From Euptelea pleiosperma (Eukaryota; Streptophyta; Magnoliopsida; Ranunculales; Eupteleaceae): a stretch of DNA of 64,000 nucleotides. Made by a program: the position numbers and the translations under genes. Each line of letters opens with the position of its first letter. Position 1 is the first letter of the stretch. Below, piece after piece: positions 1 through 10,939 of this stretch. The notes beneath the pieces are model-generated. The model was not told the origin of the DNA, searched no databases, and worked only from the letters and a program-made list of their open reading frames with translations. The stretch is taken from the NCBI GenBank assembly GCA_035048495.1, contig CM068551.1, positions 20,586,248 through 20,650,247 of the forward strand, given 5' to 3'.

Positions 1-443
1 CTGAGCAAAGAATTGCTTAGATCCACCTCTTTGTATGATACGTACCCCGAAACACTTCGACTCATGTTAAAATAATAACTAGGGTTGACTTAAGTTGGGT
101 GAGGTCAGTTTTAGGGGAACGGGTCGTCCAAAATAGAGGTGCCAATAGTATCCGATAAACCATATGCTTATGCCCGCCTCAACCTAAGGCGGCTGACTCT
201 CATCAACCCACCAGCCAATCAATTAACCGTTAGGTCAATAGGATCCTCTTTTAACGGTTAATAAAAGTACGATGAGAAACATAGATGATTAAATTCTTGT
301 AGGTCTTCAAGGTCGGACCCACTGAATGGTGGCTTGTGCCTTCTCTCTTAGGATTTCAAGAGGTTAAGCTTGGAAGCAAAGGAAAACTTTTGCTAGGTTG
401 ATACGAGAAAACTATCATGGATTGGAGGTTCATTGTCCTCAAT
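1..443. other. intergenic, no recognisable feature
   Basis: No coding potential, splice-bounded exon or terminal repeat was recognised here. It ends at the poly-G run. Confidence 0.5.

Positions 444-485
<42 letters not shown>
444..485 (+). repeat. 42-base uninterrupted poly-G tract
   Basis: Every base is G for 42 positions, between TCAAT and TTGGATTGG. A run this long is rare in plant DNA and its exact length is uncertain in any assembly. The proline- and glycine-rich frames crossing it are artefacts of the tract. Confidence 0.97.
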
Positions 486-487
<2 letters not shown>

Positions 488-715
488 GGATTGGAGGCCA
501 GATCGGAGGGCTCTGATCCCGATCCGGATCGGTCCAATCCAGAACAGGATCGGCGCATCTTGCCCCAGGACAAAGTGAGACTTCTTTGGAAAATCAACAT
601 TGATCTCGGGGTGAGACAATCCATTTTTGGATTAGATTGTTGGGCTCCGATCATGATCTTGAGCGCCCGATCCAGAACGGGATTGGCCGAGGCTTCGAAC
701 CATGATTGTATTTGC
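486..715. repeat. GATCC-rich dispersed repeat, copy 1
   Basis: The segment is dense in GATC, GATCCGG and TCCAATCC words and ends in TTCGAACCATG. The same words in the same order recur near 1370-1505, 3770-3925 and 8930-9265. The long open frames on both strands follow from the repeating word and are not a gene. The poly-G tract sits at its left edge. Confidence 0.7.
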
Positions 716-885
716 AATATTTTGGTCTTTTCGTAAGTACATTAACAACCATATGATATAATTTATGTTTTAGTACGAGTCAACAACGGTTAAACTAGTC
801 TACCAAAGAGAGTATTCTTAAAGTTTGGAAAGTATTGAGAGTATTACTAATCTATTCTACTATTTAAAGAGCGAAGGCCCTTCTC
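712..885 (+). repeat. dispersed repeat with CAATATTTTG-ATCC/GTCT-TTTCGTA, copy 1
   Basis: It starts with GCAATATTTTGGTCTTTTCGTA and continues through a GTTAAACTAG block to AAAGTTTGGAAAGTATTGAG. The same succession of blocks occurs near 52012-52140 and 56750-56885 in the same orientation. The family is not identified. Confidence 0.55.
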
Positions 886-1639
886 GCATGACGCCAAATT
901 GTTTTAATTTTTTAAAAATATTTTATTTTATTTATTTATTTATTCTTTAAGTTATCCATTTAGCAGGGGTTCTTTGGTCTTTTGTTGTGCTCATCAAACT
1001 CAGTCTAATAAAAAATAAAAAAAAGTTCCTCTCATTTTACATCAGGCCGACAATTAAAAAAAAAACGTAAGTTTATGATGGACCACAATATGAACCACGT
1101 CGCACACTCTTAGAGGACACTTGAATAGATGTTTGCTCCATCCCTAGGTGGGACCCAGTGGCGGAGCCAGGATTTTGTTCAAGGGTGAGCAATATTATAT
1201 AGATTTTGTTCTAAGGTACCTAGAACCAGAGCCAATATTGTCAGTTTTTATCGGTTCGGTTCTTATTGGTTTCGGTTTTCAAAATGATGGATCTAGAGCT
1301 AGAGGCGATTGTTTGGTCTAATTCTAGGTATAATATGACAATTTTAACACTATATTTCTATATCGGTTCCAAGCATGGTTTGAAGTCTCGGCTGATCCCA
1401 CCCAAAACTGGATAGTCTCGCCCTGTACTTTGTCCTGGGAGCGAGATGCGCCAATCCCATTCTGAATTGGAGCCCACCGATCTAGGCCAGGTCGGATCCC
1501 AAGATCTCGAAGATACTATGGAAAGTATAGTTTTTTTTGCTTGCTGTGTGTTGGTGTGCAAACGCAGGATACTTTTTAAGGGGCGGCCATGACAAAATTT
1601 TGATGTTGAAATTACTCAATGTGTTGATGTTTGCCTCTT
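886..1639. other. intergenic with repeat fragments
   Basis: Three fragments can be made out. About 1079-1150 matches one arm of MITE family A (CACAATATGAACCACGTCGCACACTCTTAGAGG-like). It is cut off by AGTGGCGGAGCCAGGATTTTG at about 1151-1172, a word present in reverse complement near 39165-39187. About 1370-1505 is a degenerate GATCC-family copy. No gene was seen. Confidence 0.5.
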
Positions 1640-1925
1640 TCAAAATTCCACGTGGAACACTCTTTTGCCCCACTGGCCACATGGATGTTTGGCGCAGCCT
1701 TGGTGGATTTACACACCAAAAATTGGCCTGATTGATGATTTATAGCCGTTGGATTTGAGCACTTTTCATTGTTGGATTTAAGCATCATCTGGGTACTAAA
1801 TCCAGTGACTTAAAATCATTTAATCAACTAATCAAGCTGATTTTGGTGTGTAGATCCCACCTAGGGGTGGGTCAAAGTCAAACATCTATGAAGTGAGTGG
1901 AGCACTTGGAATTTTAGAAGGGGCC
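1640..1925. mobile_element. MITE family A, diverged variant
   Basis: The left arm contains CCACGTGGAACACTC, then ATGGATGTTTGG, then ACACACCAAAAATTGGCCTGATTGATGATTT. The right arm carries the reverse complement of these blocks (CAAGCTGATTTTGGTGTGTAG, then CACCTAGGGGTGGG). This is the family's foldback layout with a separate arm variant, shared with the copies near 9335 and 17190. Confidence 0.65.
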
Positions 1926-2415
1926 GAACATCTCGAGTGAGCAATTTGAAATTTTGAACATCAACAATTAATCCGGTGGTCAAATACACATGGGAGGATG
2001 GTCCCACATGCTTAGAAATGAAATTACCAAATAGGGCCCCACCCTCCCATTTATATGTGGCGGCCATCTGCGCAGCCAAAAAGAAAGAGAAAAATACTAC
2101 GCATGAGTAGCGTAGAAATTCCTCTTGGCCCCACCACTCCCAGCGCGTAGGTGTCAAAGTTTCCAGTTAACACTGTCCACGTGGCGGGAGACTTATGCCG
2201 CCCATGGCTGGACTATTTTGCGCCGATTAATTGGGCCGTTCACAGCAGCGTAGACTAGCTAGCCTCTCTGCCACGTTTCTGGCTTGGGCTAATCAACTGG
2301 TGTCTCGTAATGCTAGAATGACTTAAATACCCCCTGAGCAATATCAAGACTAACACTTCTGGTAAATGATTTTCAGTGAGTTTTTTTCCTCTTCCGTGGC
2401 ACATATTGTCTAAAA

Positions 2416-2802
2416 GGGTCGGGCAAGGGACCCCCATTTCTGACCCCCTTTTTACCCCATCTTGGCGTACCCACATAGAAGATGAATCAATGGCTGATTT
2501 TTGGTGAGGATGATCTCTATTGTGAGGAGATCATCCTCACAAAAATTCAAATCATTCTGATATTCATAGACTGGTTTAGAAGCTGAAGCACTATGGACTC
2601 TCGATTTTTACCGTGTAACTTTAAAACAACATTTTATGGGGTTAGAAATTTCGGAATGGACTGATTTTTTGTTGGGGTGATCTATATGGTGAGGTTATCA
2701 TCCCCACCAAAAATCAGCCATTGGTTCATCTTCTACGTGGGTACGCCAAGATGGGGGGTCAAAAAAGGGGGTCAGAAATGGGGGTCCCTTGAGCCCGACC
2801 CT
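2416..2802. mobile_element. 387-bp foldback MITE with ~100-bp inverted repeats
   Basis: The left end GGGTCGGGCAAGGGACCCCC and the following ~95 bases return in reverse complement at 2690-2802, with only a few mismatches and short gaps. The flanks are TGTCTAAAA (2407-2415) and TGTCTTAAA (2803-2811), an 8-of-9 match that fits an aged 8-9 bp target duplication. That size suggests a Mutator-like or hAT-like element, but the terminus fits neither clearly. Related arms occur in the hairpin at 56890-57105. Confidence 0.8.
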
Positions 2803-3099
2803 TGTCTTAAATACCACTCTTAATAAAACTGTCCTTTTTAGGCATACACAAACATTGTCTGCACCGTTAGATGCACATCGATGGCTAGACAACACTTCCA
2901 TTAAAACACGTTTTTCAAGGTGCATCGTAGGGTGCAATCAATGCTGGCATACTTCAGTATTTTGCTTGGACTAACTTTGTCATTTATGTCAACATGTGAA
3001 AAGGTTGACCGGCGTCGGTAAAAAACTCGTTGGAAAAATCAATTCACTTGCGTTTTACTTTACCTACCTTTAATCCTAAGTTAATCGGTTTTGGATTTG

Positions 3100-3452
3100 A
3101 GCCATGCTACGAGCCACGTGGCACATTCTTATAGGACACTGGCCATAGGGATGTTTGGCCAATCCTTAGGTGGACCTACAAACCAAAAATCAACCTGATT
3201 AGTGATTTCTAAGCGTTGGACTGGAGTCATTTTCATGGGTTGATTTTAACCAAATTTTGAGCATATAATTGACCATTATTTTGGGTACTAGGATCAGAAG
3301 TTCTGAAATTACTAATCAAGTTGATTTTTGGATTGCAGGTCCACCTAAGGATTGGCCAAACATCCATATGGTCAACATCCTCTAAGAGTGTGCCACCTGG
3401 TTCATATTGTGGGCTGTCAATGACTGTCAGCGAAGTTTTACTAGTCTCGAGT
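3100..3452. mobile_element. MITE family A
   Basis: This is a full-length-looking copy. The left arm has GAGCCACGTGGCACATTC, GGATGTTTGGCCAATCC and CAACCTGATTAGTGATTTC. The right arm has their reverse complements, ending in GCGAAGTTTTACT. The terminal GAGTAAAACTTC is recognisable only on the right. Confidence 0.8.
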
Positions 3453-3769
3453 CACTTAAACGTAATTAATGTTCTTTTAAGTTTTAACAAATAGTGAGCT
3501 GGAACAACTATTCAATGGGTCCCACAAAAAGGATCAATTTTTCTAAAAGAAATCCCTTCCATTAATCTTTTTATTAACGGTTACAGTATTTTCCTCGACT
3601 GTCCAAGAGAATCAGGTAGATGGGGAACGGTACGCATCACTCAATCATTTTCCAGACCGTTCGATGGTCTTCAAGTTTGTGTGGTGTCCATCACGATGAT
3701 CACAGGTGTTGGACTAGGAATGTTCATACGGATAGCGGCCGGCCATTATGGATGATGGTAGTATCTATG

Positions 3770-3925
3770 GTTCAGAGTCTCGTTCGGTCCCACTCTGAAT
3801 TGGACGAATTCGGATCAGGATCATGGTTCGAAGGCTCGGCCGATTCCGTTCTAGATCAGGCGATCCAGATAGGGATTGGAGCCCACGGATCCGGCCTCTG
3901 ATCCCGAGATTTTGAACCATAATCA
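3770..3925. repeat. GATCC-rich dispersed repeat, copy 3
   Basis: It contains GGTTCGAAGGCTCGGCCGATTCCG, GATCCAGATAGGGATTGGAGCCC and an end TTTTGAACCAT, matching the GATCC family at 486-715 and 8930-9265. (Quoted words are shown only in part; positions define the copy.). Confidence 0.6.
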
Positions 3926-4821
3926 GGAACAACAGGATGGCCCGAGACCGCATCGATCCATCCATGTAACGCTGCCCTAACATTAGATAGAGCCATTTCA
4001 CAATGGTGGACCCACATAGCTGCAAAAACTCACGTGGGCAGCTGAGAAACGGTGGACTCTTTTTTCATCTACATGCATGTAGAAGGGTATTTCTGTTAAA
4101 CGTTGACTGTAGAAGTAAAAGCCCAAAGGAAGAATTATTTTCCAGAAAAAGTTATCATTGAGAAAAAAAAAAATCAGCCGGCGCCGTCGAAACAATGTTT
4201 ATTATTATTAATTTGTCGTTTTACGAGAATTAATATATTAAATTAATAGATTTAATAATCAGAGCAGAAAAACAGGCCGGTAAGCCGGCTTTAACTGTTC
4301 TTGGAAACAGTTTTTTATTTTTATTTTTTTGTTGTTTGGGGGATTTCCTGGAGACAGCTTTCATATTAATTAAATAAAAATACGATGGCAAATTTCCACT
4401 TTATGGAGTGTTAGCGTCATCCTTAGGACTAATGTTATTCGAATTTCTGTTATTAATATTGACACCAGGATTTGCATGACACGAATCCCAAAATCCATCA
4501 CACTAGTTTCGAAGAAAATCGTATGGTTTGCATATACGGTTGACTTAGTACAGTGTCATCCTTGGGACTATTTTATTATTTCACTTTCGTATTTATCTGC
4601 AGGAGCATAAAAAGATTTCGTACTTCTCGTGATATTTTGATTTCTATTACTCATTGTATCATGCTCATATGTAAATTACGAAAACAGCCCCAAGACTAGG
4701 AGGCCGTCTTTGCTGTCCCTGTCGACTTCAAACTTTGAAATTCCCCTTAAAATGCCACGTGTAATACTTTTGTTGGGTCCAACGCATGTTTGGTAACTTT
4801 GGTTCACTTCTTGGTTTAACT
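3926..4821. other. intergenic, AT-rich, no gene
   Basis: Nothing coding was recognised. The block around 4405-4600 contains GCGTCATCCTTAGGACTA and TGTCATCCTTGGGACTA, words shared with the small element family seen at 7400-7600 and 50575-51055. Confidence 0.45.
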
Positions 4822-5220
4822 AGAGTAAAACTTTGATGCTGTCATCGAGGCCGATGACAGAGTACAAGACGAGCCACGTGGAACACTCTTAGAGGACTAT
4901 GGCCGTATGGATGTTTGACCAATTCCTAGGTGGACCTACAAACCAAAAATCAGCCCGATTAGTGATTTCTAGGCATTGGATTGGAATTATTTTCATGGGT
5001 TGATTTTAACCATTATTTGAGAATTTTGGCCGTTAGATTTTAGCATTTTAATCAATTAATGTCTGGCCATCTGATTTTGAGATTTTTTTGGACACGAAAT
5101 GTAAAAACCACCACCAATCAGGCTGATTTTTTGTGTATGGGTCCAACAAGAGGTAGGCCAACCAATCATCATAACTTCAATGGGACCCAAAATGTGCTTT
5201 ACGTGGCAGTTTGTGAGAGG
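4822..5220. mobile_element. MITE family A, with a diverged right arm
   Basis: It begins GAGTAAAACTTTGATG and carries GAGCCACGTGGAACACTC, GGATGTTTGACCAATTCC and CAGCCCGATTAGTGATTTC. The right half has the inverse CAATCAGGCTGATTTTTTGTG and TTACGTGGCAG. The right arm looks like the variant found at 17190 and 9335, so this copy may be recombinant. Confidence 0.7.
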
Positions 5221-5789
5221 GGAGACTCCAAACTTTGCAGGTCTTGAGGACATCAAATATTTCTCCAAACTAGACACTTGGACAGCCGTTTGATGAAGGT
5301 CTGCTGTGATAGTGGACCACATCAATGACTGATTTGATTGTGCGGTGGAAAAGAGTGTGTAGGTTAAGAGGTCGGTGGGATTGTAACAGGGTTGATCCAG
5401 ATTCGAACCAATTTCAGATCACGGTTGTCAGATCCAGACCAGTTTCAACAGGCTATCAGGGTCGTGGAGTACATAATATATAGGATTATCCCTACAACCA
5501 AACACACCCTCATGAAATTCTCTAACGTCACTGTCTCATCTGAGGATGCATTAGAGATGCAGCGGCACCTCTTTAATTCACCCCACATTTAGAAACTCTG
5601 CTCGCTCAATGACGAACTTGTCCCACTACCTGAATTGGTACATTGATGTGCACATCTTTCTGTGGGCCATAGCCCAGCAATCTATATCCATCAGTAAATG
5701 CTAACCACCTGATTAAGTTCTTGATAAAGGGATGGTTAAGAAACTTATCGACAACCCAATACTAACAATTATAGAACTTTTTTGACGAA

Positions 5790-6058
5790 CGCCGGTCAAC
5801 AAAGTTTCTGACCGACCATAACTTGAGCCACGTGGCACATTTTTAGGTGATGCTGACTGTATGGATGTTTGGCCAAAAAAGGCCTGATCTGTGATTTCAA
5901 ACCTTTGGATCTTTGTATCCCAAATAGTGCTCAAATTCACGGTTAGAAATGACTAATCAGACTGATTTAGGTGCACCTAGGGATTGGCCAAACATCCCGT
6001 CAGTGTTCCTAATAGTGCCACGTGGCTAATATTGTGTTGCCAGCAAATTTCTACTCCT
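5790..6058. mobile_element. MITE family A in the ERF promoter, two perfect G-boxes
   Basis: A shortened copy lies directly upstream of the ERF gene. Both arms retain the perfect palindrome GCCACGTGGC, at 5827-5836 and 6017-6026. These are about 400 and 210 bases upstream of the likely TATA box at 6232. GCCACGTGGC is the canonical plant G-box bound by bZIP and bHLH factors. Whether it works here is inference. Confidence 0.8.
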
Positions 6059-6231
6059 GTGGTGAGAAATTCAACGTTCCAAATTTTGCGAGAAATTCAC
6101 GACAAAACATAGATATCTCGGCAATAAATGCCGCCATACATCCACGCTTGCATTAATGTCCTGAGGCGAGAGAAAGTTTGATGGACGGAAATAATAAATA
6201 ATTAAAAAAAACCCAAGAAAAAAGCGGAAAC

Positions 6232-6239
6232 TATAAATA
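6232..6239 (+). promoter_or_regulatory. probable TATA box of the ERF gene
   Basis: TATAAATA lies 152 bases before the ERF start codon. It is followed by a CT-rich stretch (about 6288-6330) typical of a plant 5' leader. No transcript data support it. A second AT word, CTATAAGTACT, occurs near 6278. Confidence 0.55.
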
Positions 6240-6390
6240 AATCCTTGTCGGGCTTAACGAAGACCGTCAGTTTTTCGCTATAAGTACTCCCTCCCTCGCT
6301 TCCATCTCTCAACTCTCTCTTTCCTTCTCAGAGGGACCGCTCTTCGTACCGTACAGTTTTCTTCAGTGACCGTACGTTGAGTTACCGTTA

Positions 6391-6939
6391 ATGGCGGTGG
6401 ACATGCTCCATCTGCGTAAGGAGGGCTTCGCCGTTGCTGGTGGAGAGAAAGAGCAGGTGACGGCTGGGGTGCCGGTTAAGGAGGCACATTTTAGAGGCGT
6501 ACGTAAGCGTCCATGGGGACGGTTCGCGGCTGAGATTCGAGATCCGTGGAAGAAGACGAGAAAATGGCTCGGAACCTTCGACACCGCTGAGGAGGCCGCG
6601 TTGGCTTACGACGACGCGGCAAGGAATCTCCGAGGACCCAAGGCTAAAACTAACTTCAGCGACGAAGGGATCGCAAGATCGATGATTTCTTCTGGAACGT
6701 TTCAGAATCATCTTCAGCAATGGAGGAGGGCCTATGTTGCCGGAGATGGACGGAATTTGTTCTCTTCCTCCGGATCTCCTGCAGTTATTCCGACATGTAT
6801 CCCGACGGGTTCGGATTTTACTGGATATAAGTTCGAGGCTGTGGAGGTAGTGGTGAGAAGCGAGCAAGAGAAGAAGACGAGAAAGGAGGAGAAGAAACCG
6901 TTGTTGTTCGATCTTAATCTTCCGCCGCCGCTCTTCTGA
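6391..6939 (+). CDS. ERF transcription repressor with C-terminal EAR motif (AP2/ERF group VIII type)
   Basis: The protein has 182 residues and no intron, as is usual for ERF genes. One AP2/ERF DNA-binding domain spans residues 33-89 ([19 protein letters not shown] ... [14 protein letters not shown]). The ERF-type alanine and aspartate are present in AAEIRD and [10 protein letters not shown], predicting GCC-box binding rather than DRE binding. The C-terminus FDLNLPPP (173-180) is a textbook EAR motif that recruits co-repressors, so the protein should be a nuclear repressor like ERF3, ERF4 or ERF8-type proteins. The start at 6391 leaves a 32-residue leader before the domain, normal for this group. 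A family A MITE with two G-boxes lies 330-600 bases upstream. The exact orthologue cannot be named. Confidence 0.95.
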   Translation: MAVDMLHLRKEGFAVAGGEKEQVTAGVPVKEAHFRGVRKRPWGRFAAEIRDPWKKTRKWLGTFDTAEEAALAYDDAARNLRGPKAKTNFSDEGIARSMISSGTFQNHLQQWRRAYVAGDGRNLFSSSGSPAVIPTCIPTGSDFTGYKFEAVEVVVRSEQEKKTRKEEKKPLLFDLNLPPPLF

Positions 6940-8204
6940 TCCGACGGTCTGATTTGTCTAGAGATTAACATGATTATCGCCGGAAAAATGCTCACGATCG
7001 TCGATAATGCCGGGCAATGTTTTTTGTTTTCCTTTTTTGCCCTGCTAGGTGGAATTTATTTCCTCTTATGTACAGTTGAAGAAACTTAATATGCGATTAC
7101 AGTTTTACTAACGCTCCACTCGGGCGAGTCGATAGTATCGATTCGTTCTTCATTCTGTCTTAGAATCGTCAAATTGACACGTGCGTATTTTATCATCGCA
7201 GAAACTGTCTTAAGAAAAAACTTGGGAAGGAAACATATTTGTGGTTTCTATGTTGACGAAAATAGCCCTGTGAGTTATTAAAATGACGAAAATGCCTAAT
7301 CTCTCGTGTCGTAAAGAGGAAGGGAGAGAAATAATATATAAAAAAAAGCCGGCCGCCCAAAGCGCCGTACACGGAAGCGAAAGCTGGAAAAAGTATGGGA
7401 AATGATAGTATCATCCTCAGTACGATACTGTAGCTTTGTCGTCTGTGTATTTAAACCATTGGATTTTCTTTGATATTTGTGTGATGGAATCCCGATTAAA
7501 ACAGTACGAGTTTCAAAAAGTTCAAGGGTTTGAACGTACGGACGACGACGTGCTAAGGACGACACTAACACTGGCTTCTAAAAGTTATACGGTTGGTGGA
7601 GATGGGGCCCACAAGAGTGCAGTAAGCAGCAACGTGCGGCAGAAAGCGGCAGAGGAATCGCTGATTTCTGTCGTGCGGCGCCCCACTTGCTGTATGATTC
7701 GCGTCCTTAGCCGCCACGTTTCGAGTCCTGCCCAGTCAAACTGGTGTTGTGCTTGAGTTCCGTTTTCGTCACGAGCATCTTTGTCACGAACAGGTCATTA
7801 ACGTCCATGTGAGTTACGCGGCACTCTATCTCTGAGAGACCATTGACCATATAGATCCCTAGGGTGGACGTGGACCTACAAACGTAACATCATCCTGATC
7901 GAAGATTTCTAGCCGTTTCATCTGAGTACCGCCGTGTGGCCCACATGGATGTTGGTGACCAAAATCGGAATTGTATTTGACTCCACGTTTATCTCTACTC
8001 CATTACACGCCATATGGTTTCACTTCATCCAGGTGTCCGGGCCGCTCCAGAAAACGCCACGTGAACGAGGGGCGGAGTTCGGAAGGGGCCGGGGGACACG
8101 TGCCCTCCCTCAACTTTCAAAATCCCCTTAAAGGAAATTGATTTCCAAAATATCCTTAAATTTTAGTTTAATGCGCCCTCACTCCTTGAACAAAATCGTC
8201 CCTC
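6940..8204. other. ERF 3' region and intergenic repeats
   Basis: No gene was seen after the ERF stop. About 7405-7600 holds an element with CATCCTCAGTACGATACTGTAG on one side and GTGCTAAGGACGACACTAACACT on the other (words shown in part), related to the 50575-51055 elements. About 7805-7965 is a badly decayed family A copy (CCTAGGGTGGACGTGGACC, ATGGATGTTGGTGACC). Confidence 0.45.
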
Positions 8205-8480
8205 CGCCAATGCGTGGAACAATCTTAAAGATCATTGACCGTATGGATGTTTGAACCATCCCTAGGTGGACCTGCCTACCAAAAATCAGCCTGATTGGTG
8301 GTTTCTAACCGTTTGATTTGAGTCTTTTATTGGTTCATTTTCAACTGTGAGTTGAGCAATTTTTTGGGTTACTCAGATCCAACGCCTAGAAACTACTAAT
8401 CAGGCTGATTTTTTGTATACATGTTCACTTAGGGATGGTTCAAATATATGTCCGTTAAAGATCTCTAAGAATATGACACG
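8205..8480. mobile_element. MITE family A, decayed
   Basis: Left blocks GACCGTATGGATGTTTGAACC and CAGCCTGATTGGTGGTTTC mirror right blocks AATCAGGCTGATTTTTTG, GGGATGGTTCAAA and ACACGTGGCAG. (Words are partial.) The G-box survives only as CACGTGG on the right. Confidence 0.7.
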
Positions 8481-8929
8481 TGGCAGAATGGACATAACGG
8501 GAGCAGTAGTATTAGCATCGTCCTACAAACGTGTCATCTGCAGAGAAGATGAGTTAGAACTTATTCCACATTTTATGGACCTATTGACCGTTTGGTCCGT
8601 TTTATAGCCATGCTGACATAATTAGGTAGATCGTCCATTGTGTCTATCCCGAATTTTTTTTTCTCCAGCTGGGTTTTGCTCCAGTCAATCAGTGGCCCTA
8701 CGTAACGATTCTTTTTCTGGGTCCACTGACCGATGAAAGTTTAGTCCACCCTAAAATTCATCTTGACCGTTGAATAGATTACCTAAAAAACATGCATGAA
8801 TCTGATGGCTTTGATCACTATTAGAAAATTGCTCAAATCTAATGGCTAGAGAACCAATAAAATTGATTTTTTTCCCAAAAAATGCGCTACAGAGAACGTA
8901 GGGCCACTGGATCGAGTGGGCAAAACCCA
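8481..8929. other. intergenic, no gene
   Basis: AT-rich sequence with scattered words such as CTTGACCGTTGAATAG and AATCTAATGGCTAGAG that occur in other MITE copies. No complete element or gene could be delimited. Confidence 0.4.
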
Positions 8930-9265
8930 AGGTTCAAAGTTTTGGGATCGGATGCTGGATGGCTCTGATCTTGATCTGGATCGGTCTGATCCAGAATGTG
9001 ATCGGCCCATCTCGCCCGAGACAAAGTGGAAATCCTTTGTAAAACAGTGATCTTGGGCCCAGACAGAGCCTGGTCTGGATCGGATGCTGGATGGCTCTGA
9101 TCTTGATCTGGATCGGTCTGATCCAGAATGTGATCGGCCCATCTCGCCCGAGACAAAGTGGAAATCCTTTGTAAAACAGTGATCTTGGGCCCAGACAGAG
9201 CCTGGTCTGGATCGGATTGGTGGGCTCCGATCCCGCTTGATACAGACCGGGATTGGCCATTACTT
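8930..9265. repeat. GATCC-family element with a perfect 132-bp tandem duplication
   Basis: Two copies that read as identical (8946-9077 and 9078-9209) have a 132-base period, followed by the start of a third (GATCGGAT...). The outer ends GGTTCAAAGTTTTGGGATCGG and GGGATTGGCCATTACTTTGAACC are inverted, so this is a whole GATCC-family element. Because 132 is a multiple of three, the frames on the minus strand stay open and give a false 44-residue protein repeat. There is no reason to call a gene. Confidence 0.9.
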
Positions 9266-9334
9266 TGAACCGTGGCGAAACCCCGCTGGAACAAAAAATC
9301 CCATTCGGCTCACTAACGCTGTGAGTGTTTCATC

Positions 9335-9565
9335 TCAACCCTTGTTGGACCTACACACCAAAAATCAGCCAGTTTGGTGATTTCTCACCACTGGATTGGA
9401 GTATTTTTATCATGGGCTTCATGAATGGGTTCCATGCCCAGGATAAATAAAGCTTGAATCCAATGGTCAGAAAATTACGAATCAGTTTTTGGTGTGTAGG
9501 TTCCACCATGGGGTGTGCCAAATATTCATGCGTCCAAGGGCTCGAAAGAGTGTTCCATGTAACAT
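9335..9565. mobile_element. MITE family A, variant arms
   Basis: Left: GGACCTACACACCAAAAATC and TGGTGATTTCTCACCACTGG. Right: GAATCAGTTTTTGGTGTGTAGG and GAAAGAGTGTTCCATGTAAC. The middle contains CATGGGCTTCATGAATGGG, shared with the copy at 17190-17505. Confidence 0.65.
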
Positions 9566-9799
9566 TTTTGACAAAAGGCACTTAATATTATCAGTGTTTT
9601 AAGATCCGGTCCGGACTAGCTGGCTGAACCAGTAGACCAGATCCTTGGCCGGCCTGATGAACTCAATCTGGAGAAATGATTGAAAACTGCCCTATTGTGT
9701 CATGACCGTTTGAACCGGGCAGTTGAACCGACCAACCATCCGACCTAGACTGTTTGTGCTAGACCCAACTAGGTTTGTACAATTATATACACTCTATCT

Positions 9800-10930
9800 A
9801 GACGGTAAACGAGTCCATAGACATTGGTACGTATAAGAAATTTCTGGTGGACACCAACTGCTCGGTCCGAGATAACACCTCGGGTATACTCGACTTAAGC
9901 AAATTCAGCCGAGACCCTTTGTAAACAGTCATCCACCACTCAATCCTCGGCCTAAATTCAGCTGACCTCGGCTTGGCCCAAGCTGACCAATTAGTTTATA
10001 TCATGGTTTTAAAAACGGCCGTTTAAACGGTAATGCCCCAAGCCCGTTTCCGTTAAAACCGTTTAAACATGTTTTATCGGTTTTGAAAAAAACGGCCATT
10101 TTTTTGTTTTAACGGCCGTTAAAATCGTTTAAACAGCCATTTAATTTTGAAAATTTTTGTAAAAAAACGGCTGTTAAAACCGTTTAATTCCGTTAAAATC
10201 CGTTTACTTTCTTTAAAATCTGTTTAAATCCGTTAAATTCCATTTTTTAAAAAAAATTTCAAATTTCAAAATTTGAATTTCAGCGCCACTTTTTCCATTA
10301 AAATCGTTAAAACCGTTAAAATCTGTTTAATTCCGTTTTTTCCCATTTTTTTCCATTTTTGCCCCTGACCGTTTCAATCCGTTTTAACGGTTTAAACTGT
10401 AATGCTCCCAGTCCGTTTAACCGTTAAAACGGCCTCCTTTAAACCTTGGTTTATATACATCCAGAGTTTACCTAAGAATGAATAATTAACTTTTCATCAT
10501 CCTCTTTCACATGTATTTTAAATTACTTACAATAGACGTAGTAACTAGTCATGTAGTTGACATGCAAACAACTCAAGACTTTACACCGAATACGTATCCC
10601 TCCATCTCATCTTTGAATCGGGTAATAAGTCAAACAGTGCCACCTATTATCTCAACCTCATATATATAGGACCCCAGACCTCGGAGTAAAGGATTCAAAG
10701 ACTTTTCGGATTAAGACCGACTATTTAGAATACATCTATAATAATTCTAAAAAATTTGAGATTCTGACTTGATTGTCGGAGAATTTTTTCCAAGTATTTC
10801 TCGATAGTTTATATATTTTGAGATAAAGTCGAAATTGAAGGATTTAGGTGTGTGGTTAGAATTAAACAAACAAATTCATCCTCACAATCTTTGGCGTCGT
10901 CTATGCAAACAACTTATTAATATTCCGAAA
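9800..10930 (+). mobile_element. LTR-retrotransposon remnant (gypsy-type LTR end and primer site)
   Basis: The stretch ending CAAACAAATTCATCCTCACA followed by ATCTTTGGCGTCGTCTATGC (about 10887-10907) resembles the LTR-to-primer-binding-site junction of plant Tat-like gypsy elements, whose primer site is a TGGCGCCGTCTG-type sequence. The upstream CTGACTTGATTGTCGGAG is also typical of those LTRs. No gag or pol reading frame follows, so only a solo or truncated LTR remains. A family B element is inserted in it at 10002. The left boundary is not determined. Confidence 0.5.
10002..10448. mobile_element. hAT-like MITE family B (CCGTTTAAACGG type) with 8-bp target duplication
   Basis: The element runs from CATGGTTTTAAAAACGGCC to GGCCTCCTTTAAACCTTG, so the ends are inverted repeats beginning CA(T/A)GGTTT. 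GTTTATAT flanks it exactly on both sides (9994-10001 and 10449-10456). The interior is almost entirely reiterated CGTTTAAACGG, CCGTTAAAACGG and similar words. An 8-bp duplication and CA...TG termini fit the hAT superfamily. There is no coding capacity. Confidence 0.88.
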
Positions 10931-10939
10931 AAAAGTGCT

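Noticed and set aside
356..736. Overlapping open frames on both strands across the poly-G tract
   Set aside because: They are proline, glycine or GATCC-word translations of a homopolymer and a repeat, with no domain. Some start only at TTG.
8846..9294. Three minus-strand frames with a 44-residue protein repeat
   Set aside because: The repeat comes from the 132-bp DNA duplication in a dispersed element, and all three frames stay open alike. No protein family match.
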